NCBI GenBank assembly: GCA_012932295.1
Contig: JAAONU010000009.1
Coordinates: forward strand, 12,131,796 to 12,195,795
Direction of reading: 5' to 3'
Length of the DNA stretch: 64,000 bases
Source: Cyclina sinensis
Taxonomy: Eukaryota > Mollusca > Bivalvia > Venerida > Veneridae
Under the pieces are notes generated by a model. That model was not told the origin of the DNA, ran no database searches, and was given only the letters and a program-made list of their open reading frames with translations. The position numbers were made by a program, and so were the translations under genes. Below, in pieces: positions 49,301-61,300 of the stretch. Every line of letters begins with the position of its first letter. Within the stretch, counting starts at the first letter, position 1.

Positions 49301-52300
49301 ACATAATTCCTTAATTAATTAATGTTTTATTTGTTATTTAAAGACAAACTTTAAAGCCAAATAGGATTCAGTTTTCAGTCTGAATTATCTATGATATTTT
49401 ATATTCAAATTATCTTGTCTTAAAACTTCATTCGTCCTATTGTGATTACCCGAACGTTTGGATAACAACTGATTACTTAAATAAACAAGGGATTGAGGGG
49501 TCAAGTGTGTCACTTTGTGCATTGTGATAATTGATGGATCCATGACCCCTCACATTTTCATGATTTAACGAAGAAGTGCAGTTAAATTTCACCAAACAAG
49601 TATATAATGTTTGTGGGTAAAATCTATTGTTATAAGATTTAAGAGCCATGCTGTGGATCCATGAATAAGACTGCTATCTGCATGGTGAAAGAAAGGTAAT
49701 TTAAATAAACGCTGTATAACTGTTATGTGTTTTGTCTTTTCATTTGTTCTTTTTGTTGTTTTTTTTCTTTCTCTCTTTCAATAAAAAAATAGCTTATTGC
49801 TTTAAAACGAATTTAAAATGATTTATCATTTTTTCAATGAAAGTTTTAAGTAAAAAAATAATAAAATTAATGAGGTTATTTCAACGAACAGCTGTCATTC
49901 AGAAGAAACACGTAAACTATGTTAACTAATACAAAGAAAATGTACTTATTTGATTTCTTATGATGTACAAAAAGGAACAGAAATAAGATTTTTAAGACAA
50001 AAGAGGAAATGTTTCAAGTACTACATTTACCTTTACCCGCGATATAAATCCCTTAAGCTAGTTTCATTTTTCCTTACAAAAGTCTAAAACTGTATTATAC
50101 GTATATGGTCTCCCTCTGATTAAATTACAACCGATAACATAAATATACAATTCAATTAAGGTATTTGATTCCTTATAGCCTACTACACTCTCCATTAATT
50201 TGTGCAGGATTGAGACATTTTCACTGAAGGAAATAGGTTCAAACCTCACTTAAGCCAATTTTTTTCGCTAGTTTTTGGCACTTCTGTATTGTTTTGGTTG
50301 TACAACAGTAACTTCTTTAGAGGATAAATTCAATTAGTTTCGTTTTAAATATATTTCAATTTTTTCAAAGCTTTTCAACATGGTTAATCAATGAAAGTTG
50401 GGTATCTGTGATTTCAGTTAATAAATTTTTCCAAAACTAGACGGTAAAAAAAATTGATATATTGCCCTTTCGTTCAGAAATGTGCATGTGTTTCTCTATG
50501 TCTCTATGTGTTTCTCTATATCCTATAACCCATTAAGTCGGGTGAGGTTTGAAGTGAATATTACTCATTTCTTGAAATTCCCATGGTAAAAGTGTCTGAT
50601 ATGATTTAGATTTTGTCCTAAGAATGTATATTTCTTAAAAAAGCTCAATTCACTGAGGGGTGACAAAACGTTTCTAAATGAAAATCATGTATCGAAGATA
50701 CCCAAAACTAGATGGTAAATTTATCTGACATTTTGCTAAATGTTACACATAGCTCAAGAATGAAAGTAATCATAACTAATTTGAAGCCTCATCGATATTT
50801 CTAAACATTTGTTTTGAAATCTTTCTCTTATCAAGGAATGTCAGATGTAAGTTGTTAGAATTTTAGCAATCACATTATATTTCTTCTCACTATGAATGTA
50901 AATTTTGCGTTTTCTTTGTCTGCAGTCAAAAGGTTTTACACTGTAATTGAGTAAAGACTGATTTTCTATTGTTTTTATGGTCAGGCAGAAAAAAACCTTC
51001 TTGCAATAGGTAGAGGCTGGTAAGTTTTAAAGTCAGAATTTATCATATCTCCTGAAGCTCGAGATAAAACTGTCTTATATTATCAAATTAAGTCATAAGA
51101 TAAGTGTTTCTAAAAGAAGAACTGGAAAACAAGTCCATTACAGGCCTAATACATTGAGAAGAAATAATAAGTGAAGTATGAACAAAATTAAAACTGTCCT
51201 TTTTACTGTAATTATGGTTAACAAGTTTTGTTTTAAAGAATTCTAAAGTTATAAGAAATATATAAGAAGTAAGCATGTTATCCAAATTGCATGGGTGAAA
51301 AAATATAAACTATATACCTTTCTTTTCCCACATGGTGTGCCTTCTGCAGGAATGGTACTGTAACACTGAGAGGTTCCTGGCTGGTTACAGTACATACCTG
51401 TACATATTGTTTCATAATTCTGGATAGACTGAAAATCGTAAGTGATATTGATATTCAAAAAGAAAATTCGATAATTCTTGTTACATGTATATTTTTAAAC
51501 TGGACTCGGTTTGACTGTAATAACCGAATGCAAACAAATATTGCTACATGTGTTTTTAATGTAATTTGAAATAACAAACATATACATTTTACCATTTATA
51601 ATCCTTACTTAAAAGCATTATTCAGTATTTACCCTGCAAACATATGATCCCTCGCCGAACCTGAGTACGCATGTTTCGTCAGGACCGTAAGTGTCAGACA
51701 TGGGTCTTGGTGTGGTAGGAACCCTGGAAGATCCACTCGTCTTCAGCATGCAATTTCTATTTGAACTGATGAAAACAAATGCATAGGAAACTGTTATCCT
51801 AACATTTACGAAAAGTTTCAAATAATGATTTACCTTTAAACTAAAATGTTCTGTTTTTTATGAAGCAACACTGTTGTTATATTAGTCTTTGTTCTGAAAT
51901 GTATCTCAATTTTTAACTCAAGAAAGCAAGGTAAAAAAATAAGTTAGAACTATTACCAAGAAAGCCAGGTAAAACAGAAGTATGAATTACACAAACAAAA
52001 CAAAGTAAAAATAAGAATGAATAACACCAAGAAAACAAAGTAAAAATAAGAATGAATAACACCAAGAAAACAAAGTAAAAATAATAATGAATTACACCAA
52101 GGAAACAAGGTAAAAATAAGAATGAATAACACCAAGAAAACAAGGTAAAAATAAGAATGAATAACACCAAGAAAACAAGGTAAAAATAAGAATGAATAAC
52201 ACCAAGGAAACAAGGTAAAAATAAGAATGAATAACACCAAGAAAACAAGGTAAAAATAAGAATGAATTACACCAGAGGAAACAAGGTAAAAATAAGAATG

Positions 52301-55300
52301 AATTACACCAAGAAACAAGGTAAAAATAAGAATGAATAACACCAAGAAAACAAGGTAAAAATAAGAATGAATAACACCAAGAAAACAAGGTAAAAATAAG
52401 AATGAATAACACCAAGAAAACAAAGTAAAAATAAGAATGAATAACACCAAGAAAACAAAGGTAAAAATAAGAATGAATAACACCAAGAAAACAAGGTAAA
52501 AATAAGAATGAATTAACACCAAGGAAAACAAGGTAAAAATAAGAATGAATACACCAAGGAAACAAGGTAAAAATAAGAATGAATACACCAAGGAAACAAG
52601 GTAAAAATAAGAATGAATACACCAAGAAAACAAGGTAAAAATAAGAATGAATAACACCAAGAAAACAAGTAAAAATAAGAATGAATAACACCAAGAAAAC
52701 AAAGTAAAAATAAGAATGAATAACACCAAGAAAACAAAGTAAAATAAGAATGAATAACACCAAGAAAACAAAGTAAAAATAAGAATGAATAACACCAAGA
52801 AAACAAAGTAAAAATAAGAATGAATTACACCAAGAAAACAAAGTAAAAATAAGAATGAATTACACCAAGGAAACAAGGTAAAAATAAGAATGAATAACAC
52901 CAAGAAAACAAGGTAAAAATAAGAATGAATTACACCAAGGAAACAAGGTAAAAATAAGAATGAATAACACCAAGGAAACAAGGTAAAAATAAGAATGAAT
53001 TACACCAAGAAAACAAGGTAAAAATAAGAATGAATAACACCAAGAAAACAAGGTAAAAATAAGAATAAATTACACCAAGAAAACAAGGTAAAAATGAGAA
53101 TGAATTACACCAAGGAAACAAGGTAAAAATAAGAATGAATAACACCAAGGAAACAAGGTAAAAATGAGAATGAATTACACCAAGAAAACAAGGTAAAAAT
53201 AAGAATGAATAACACCAAGAAAACAAGGTAAAAATAAGAATGAATAACACCAAGGAAACAAAGTAAAAATAAGAATGAATTACACCAAGAAAAAAAGGTA
53301 AAAATAAGAATGAATAACACCAAGAAAACAAGGTAAAAATAAGAATGAATAACACCAAGAAAACAAGGTACAAAAAGAATGAATTACACCAAGAAAACAA
53401 GGTAAAAAAAGTATGAATTACACCAAGAAAACAAGGTTAATATAAGAATGAATAACACCAAGAAAACAAGGTAAAAATAAGAATGAATAACACCAAGGAA
53501 AGAAGGTAAAAATAAGAATGAATAACACCAAGAAAACAAGGTAAAAATAAGAATGAATAACACCAAGGAAACAAGGTAAAAATAAGAATGAATTACAACA
53601 AGAAAACAAGGTAAAAATAAGAATGAATAACACCAAGAAAACAAGGTAAAAATAAGAATGAATAACACCAAGAAAACAAGGTAAAAAAAGAATGAATTAC
53701 ACCAAGAAAACAAGGTAAAAAAAGTATGAATTACACCAAGAAAACAAGGTAAATATAAGAATGAATAACACCAAGGAAACAAGGTAAAAATAAGAATGAA
53801 TAACACCAAGGAAACAAGGTAAAAATAAGAATGAATTACACCAAGGAAACAAGGTAAAAAAAAGAATGAATTACACCAAGGAAACAAGGTAAAAAAAGAA
53901 TGAATTACACCAAGGAAACAAGGTAAAAATAAGAATGAATTACACCAAGAAAACAAGGTAAAAATAAGAATGAATTACACCAAGAAAACAAGGTAAAAAA
54001 AGAATGAATTACACCAAGGAAACAAGGTAAAAATAAGAATGAATTACACCAAGGAAACAAGGTAAAAAAAGAATGAATTACACCAAGGAAACAAGGTAAA
54101 AAAAGAATGAATTACACCAAGGAAACAAGGTAAAAATAAGAATGAATTACACCAAGAAAACAAGGTAAAAATAAGAATGAATTACACCAAGAAAACAAGG
54201 TAAAAAAAGAATGAATTACACCAAGGAAACAAGGTAAAAATAAGAATGAATTACACCAAGGAAACAAGGTAAAAAAAGAATGAATTACACCAAGGAAACA
54301 AGGTAAAAAAAGAATGAATTACACCAAGGAAACAAGGTAAAAAAGAATGAATTACACCAAGGAAACAAGGTAAAAATAAGAATGAATAACACCAAGAAAA
54401 CAAGGTAAAAATAAGAATGAATAACACCAAGGAAACAAGGTAAAAATAAGAATGAATTACACCAAGAAAACAAGTTAAAAAAAGAATGAATTACACCAAG
54501 GAAACAAGGTAAAAATAAGAATGAATTACAGCAAGAAAAAAAGGTAAAAATAAGAATGAATTACACCAAGAAAACAAGGTAAAAATAAGAATGAATAACA
54601 CCAAGAAAACAAGGTAAAAAAAGAATGAATTACACCAAGGAAACAAGGTAAAAATAAGAATGAATTACACCAAGGAAACAAGGTAAAAATAAGAATGAAT
54701 TACACCAAGAAAACAAGGTAAAAATAAGAATGAATTACACCAAGAAAACAAGGTAAAAAAAGAATGAATTACACCAAGAAAACAAAGTAAAAAAAGAATG
54801 AATTACACAAAGAAAACAAGGAGGTAAAAATAAGAATGAATTACACAAAGAAAGCAAAGTAAATTTAACTATGAATTACCCCAAGAATACACGGTTAAAA
54901 ATAAGTATGAATAATACCAAGGAAACACGGTGAAAATAAGTATGAATTATACCCAAAAAGCAAGGAAAAAAAGTTTGAATTATTACCACGAAAGCAAGGT
55001 AGACATAAGAATGATTTACACTAAGAAAACAACGTAAAACTAAGAATGAATTACACAAAGAAAGCAAAGTTAATATAACTATAAATTATACCAATGGTAT
55101 AATAAGTATGGATTAAACCAAGAAAACAAAGTGAAAATAATAATGAATTAAACCAGGGAAACAAGGTACAAAAAGTATGAATTACACAAACAAAACAAGG
55201 TAAAAATAGGAATGAATTACACCAAGACAACAAGGTAAAAATAAAAATGAATTACACCAAGAAAAGAAGGTAAAAATAAGAATGAATTACACAAAGAAAG

Positions 55301-58300
55301 CAAAGTAAATATAACTATGAAATACCCAAAGAAAACACGGTAAAAATAAGTATGAATTATACCCAAAAGCAAGTATGAACTATTTCCAAGAAAGCAAGGT
55401 AGACATAAGAATGATTTATACTAAGCAAACAAGGTAAAACTCAGAATAAATTACACAAAGAAAGTAAATATAACTATGAATTATACCAAGAAATCAAGGT
55501 ACAGATAAGAATGAATTACACCAAGGTATCACAGTAAAAATAAGTATGAATTACACCAAGAAAACAAGGTAAAAATAAGTATGAATTACACCAATGAAAC
55601 ACAGTAAAACTAAGTATGAAATACACTAAGAAAACAAGGTAAAAATAAGTATGAATTACACCAAGAAAACAAGGTAAAAATAAGTATGGATTACACCAAG
55701 GAAACAAGGTAAAAAAAGTATGAATTATACCAAGAAAACAAGGTAAAATTAAGCATGAATTACACCAAAGAAACACGGTAAAAATAAGTATGAATTACAC
55801 CAAGGAAACACAGTTAAAATAAGTATGAATTACACCAAGGAAACACAGTAAAATGAGTATAAATTATACCCAAAAAGCAAGGTAAAAAAGGTGGAATTAT
55901 TACCAAGAAAGCAAGGTAGACATAAGTATGAATTAAACCAAGGAAACACGGTAAAAATAAGTATGAATAACACCAAGGAAACACGGTGAAAATTAGTATG
56001 AATTATACCCAAAAAGCAAGGTAAAAATGTATGCATTATACCCAGAAAGCAAGGTAAAAATCAGAATGAATTACACCAAGAAAACAAGGTAAAAATAAGA
56101 ATGAATTACACCAAGAAATTACGGTAAAAATAAGAATGGATTACACCAAAAAAAGGTAAAATAAGAATGAATTACACCAAGAAAACAAGGTAAAAATAAG
56201 AATGAATTACACCAAGAAAACAAAGTAAAAATAAGAATGAATTACACCAAGAACAGAAGGTGAAAGTAGGAAAGAATTACACAAAGAAAGCAAGGAAGAC
56301 ATATGTTTAATCATACCAAGAAAACAAGGTAAAAATAAGTATGAATTACCCCAAGGAAACACAGTAAAAATGAGTATTAATTATATCCAAAAAGCAATGT
56401 AAAAACGTATGAATTATTACCAATATGTCAAGGTAAACATAAGTATGAATTATACCAAGAAAGCAAGGTAAAATTTTATGAATGACACAAAGAAAACAAG
56501 GTAAAAATAACTATTAATCATACCAAGAAAAGAAGTTAAATATAAGTATGAATTACACCAAAAAGCACGGTAAAGATAACTATGAATTATGTCAAGAAAG
56601 ACAGGTAAACATAAGTATGAATTACACCAAAAAGCAAGGTAAAGATAAGTATGAATTATGTCAAGAAGGACAGGTAAACATAAGTATGAATTACAACAAA
56701 AAGCAAGGTAAAGATAAGTATGAATTATGTCAAGAAAGACAGGTAAATATAAGTATGAATTACAACAGAAAGCAAGGTAAAGATAACTATGAATTATGTC
56801 AAGAAAGACAGGTAAACATAAGTATGAATTACAACAAAAAGCAAGGTAAAGATAAGTATTATGTCAAGAAAGACAGGTAAACATAAGTATGAATTACAAC
56901 AAAAAGCAAGGTAAAGATAAGTATGAATTATGTCAAGAAAGACAGGTAAACATAAGTATGAATTACACCAAAAAGCAAGGTAAAGATAAGTATGAATTAT
57001 GTCAAGAAAGACAGGTAAACATAAGTATGAATTACAACAAAAAGCAAGGTAAAGATAACTATGAATTATGTCAAGAAAGACAGGTAAACATAAGTATGAA
57101 TTACACCAAAAAGCAAGGTAAAGATAAGTATGAATTATGTCAAGAAAGAAAGGTAAATATAAGTATGAATTACACCAAAAAGCAAGGTAAAGATAAGTAT
57201 GAATTATGTCAAGAAAGACAGGTAAACATAAGTATGAATTACAACAAAAAGCAAGGTAAAGATAAGTATGAATTATGTCAAGAAAGACAGGTTAAAGAAG
57301 GTATAAATATATCTATACCAAGAAAGAAAGGTAAAATAAGTAGTTTACAAAAAAGTAAAAATAAGTATGAATTATACCAAGAAGCAAGCTAAAATAAGTA
57401 TTAATTATACCCAAGACACTACGGCTAATATGAATATCCAAGCTGGATTGCTTACCTGTCAAGCGTGCTGATGTAGGTTTTAAATTCTTGTACAGAGCAC
57501 GTTGAAAAAGACCAGAGATTTTGACCTATTGAAGGGTCATTTACAATTCTGTTAACACTTGCCATTATATGGTTGTCATTTCCGTTACAACTGTTGTCAA
57601 TACCATCATGCTGGCCCCCAAGACTGTAATGTAATTATAAGTACCCGATTTAAATTATTAAAAGGCGATTATTGTTGTTTTTAATGACATCTAAGAGAAT
57701 ATACATACTAATGTGAACACAATCAAGGATTATAAGCACGATTTTTGTCTTAAACAGGTAGTGAGAGCAAACAAACAGTAAACATCTAATTTCTTTTGAG
57801 TATCGCATTTACCTGTGTCCAAGTTCATGGGCAGCTGTTGTCATGGTTACGAAGTTGAAACTATTATCCTCGATAATCGATGTACTTGTATCAGTACAAA
57901 GAGACTTGGTGAAGGCAATACCTGAAGAATAAGACATTGTTTTTCAACAAGCTTTAAACATCATCTATGCATCATTAAACATCATCTATGCATCATTAAA
58001 CATCATCTATGCATCATTAAACATCATCTATGCCGTCGAGTTTTCTCCAGTTCATATATATTTAGAAAATAGCAATGAAATAATATATTCGTAAAGTCCG
58101 AGAATGTAAGAATCTGATTTTGTAGTTTTTATATGGTTAGGGAATTCAGACAATCAGTGTGTTTACAAAGCCTTCAGTGTAGTTACTAAAATGTTAGACG
58201 TATGAATGTCAAGAGACGTTAATTTATTCAGTAAAAAAACTCCCGATTATAATAACGGTGTCCATTCAAATTAGTAATTCTTAAATTGGTTTTTCCATAT

Positions 58301-61300
58301 CTAAATGTTATCCGAAACTTCAACTGCTTTTAGAAATAAATTCATATTCATTTTCACAGAATTATTATATATATTTTGCAAGCTAACATACCGGCACTGT
58401 CTTCTGTCCTACCGCTAATAACATCGTACCTAGCAGGCAAACAAAAGCTAAAATTAGAATGGTCGTTTCCTAGGCAAATGCATATGTACACGATTTTTAT
58501 ATTTTTCTTCGTTTCATAAACCATTTAAAAAGACGTATTGCTAGTTTTACCGAAGAAGCTCAAACTATACTTAATAATAATTATAGGTTATTGCATTCTT
58601 GCTTCTTTTTACAGCTTTATACTGAAAATACCTTGAAGATATACATTTTCTTACAAACATGAAAATCTGTAACAGAAAGACGCAATTCATCTTGACAAAG
58701 AGCATCAAGAGCGAATTTCGAACACAAGTCTTCCCGCATTGAAGACCAACACTTTAGCCAATGAGCCAAAGAATTGATTCCTTGTCGCTGTAATCAAAGA
58801 TTGTAGTTTTACAATAATTTTTTATATGCGGGTTTGCACTGAACCATAAAACACACACTCTCTTGAGGAAGTCATCATTTACGATAAAGAATGGTGAGGT
58901 CGATTTTTCTATCAGAAATCTGAAAGTGTTTTAGTATCAAAAGTCCTGGTGGTCCGGACGAGCCCTCATCTTACATTTATGAAAGTTCGTAACAGAAACA
59001 TGTAATGTATTTTAAGAAAGACCACCCAGAGCGGGATTCGACCAGCATTGAAGACCAACTCTCTAACCACTGAGCCAAAAAATCTATTGCTTGAACGTGT
59101 ATTTACATAATCAAAGGCCGGTGTGCACTAGTCCATAACAATTCAAAAACCAAGGTCAGCCTTCAGAGGAAATGGTTAATACCAAAGAGATATAAGGTGA
59201 AATATTAATCGACAGATTTTGAGAGGGAGCCAGTAAATGTTATCTGCAACGACTGTGTCTTCCTGGTGCATGTAAAGGTAAAGAACATTTACCCTGTGAA
59301 CCCCATAGCGTGGTCAAACTGGGGCAGGTTGTCCTGTTGTTGTATCCAGCTGGTGAAGGAATCTAGAGTGGCGCCACTTAACACTTTTCCGTCAACGACA
59401 TTGTCCTCCGACCATGGCGACGCTTCTGGTGTCTGCATTATCAGGAATTCGTTTTAGTATTACCATAAAAAATACTTTAAATATATGAAACTGTGTCGAT
59501 GAATGAGTATGTTGTTTATTTTATACACATTTTGATCATAACATGCTACCTGTTTTACGGCAAATACCAATTTAAGGAAATCCCGGCTTACGTTATATGT
59601 AACGTCATTTTATCTTTCGTTACGTAGTTTATAAAGGCTGCAACGGATCGAGAGCAGACATCAGTGAATAAACCGTCTGCTAAATGATCAAGGTCGTAAT
59701 TATGTGTAAATTAACTCTTGGTTTGCAAAAGCAGCAGTATAACCAGTGACTAACAACTAAACTTTCACAGACTTTTGGTACAAGTGCGTGACTTCTGTGC
59801 TGTTTATTGTATACTTACATCTGCAATATAGACTCCTGATGAAAGCATGTTAAAAACGAAGTTCTCTCCAGTGATGGTCTTGTAACGCATGTCAACCTGA
59901 CAAGTAAGCAGTGGTACAGAGTGGAAAAAGAAACAAAGAGAAAACTCTGTCCCTCCCTTTTAACACTTAAATTCATGGCAGCACAAAGCATTGTTTAGTA
60001 GGATAACTAGCGCATCTATTTTAAAACATTACTATTTCTGATATACAGAAACACGTTGTAATTTCAACGAATTCTCAGACGGCTGTATTAATAATAAAGC
60101 TTAGGTTAACGGAAAGGTTGAAGTATCTAAACAATGTAGGCTATTTTAGCTAGGCTATGCCGCTTGTCTTGTTACAAAGCGAGATTTTCTTTGTTAAATT
60201 TTACAAGAGGCTAACTTTATAAGAAAGACGTCATTAGTTAAGATTCTATTTCAAAAACGAACAGCTACAGTCGATATTAACAACTTACAGCGTTTATCGT
60301 ATAAGCTAAATACTGCATCACAAGCTGTATAGTATCCGAGTGTCGGTTTGAACCAGATGTCATAGAATACCAGCTAAAAATATAAAACAAGTGCTATGGT
60401 GATGTCTCTACAAAAAGAAAGTACACAGAAACATCGTATTATCCATAACTCGTTTCCGTCAAGATAAAGATGGTTTGGTATAAACATATCATATTTTTTT
60501 AGCTGACATGTTATAAACATCTTTGAAAAGCGCTATAAATCAAGAAGTTATAGAGAGCAGCATAACATTAGTTGCAACAAAATGTAAGTTGACTTTGTGT
60601 TTTCTACTTAGCCAAGAGTTTAAAAAAATGGTAAAGATAAAAGGAAAAATGACAAATAAACAACTGCTCACAACTGGTATCGCTTGAAATCCACAACACT
60701 GAATATCTCCACGTTATATGACGTCATTTGTCGTCTGCGTCTATGGTTATCATGTCTTCTGTTGCTATGGTTACTTCTATTTGATTCTTGTTGATGATTT
60801 TTGACTGAAATCTCTGTAATAATTCATAAAATGCAAGATCATTATTTCCCTCTTAACAATGTAAATGAATATTACACAAAACCTTTTGATCAACCTATGA
60901 ACCAGCAACAGTGATGTCTGTAGAACAGATCCAGACAGCTCCAGATATTTATTTATTACACTCAAAATTTATTCAAAATGAAATATCACAGTAACTTGTT
61001 TGTATTGCAACTGCAATTCTATACTTTGTTTAATCATACTCCAATATACCTTCCAGAGGTAGACTTTCAAATACTAGCTTTTGGTCAGGTACTCTTGACA
61101 CGACATGACCTTCATCTTTGACCTTTTTATCTAAACTCGGTTGAATCACATACAGTGATGAATTGTGGTAAAAAGACCCAAACTACAACGAAAAAAAATA
61201 AATGTTCACACGTAAATCAAATCCGCAATAAAGGAAACTCAAATTGCACCCGTTAATGACCTCAAGAATAGTAGATCAAACATCTTAGATAAGTTAATTA

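Noticed and set aside
51913..54473. Minus-strand frames up to 342 codons that look like multi-pass membrane proteins
   Set aside because: All three frames are open because of the 35-bp unit and they lie inside an intron of the protease gene on the same strand.
56548..57392. Plus-strand frames of 110 and 167 codons rich in Lys/Tyr/Asn
   Set aside because: Generated by the 69-bp repeat; intronic and antisense to the gene.
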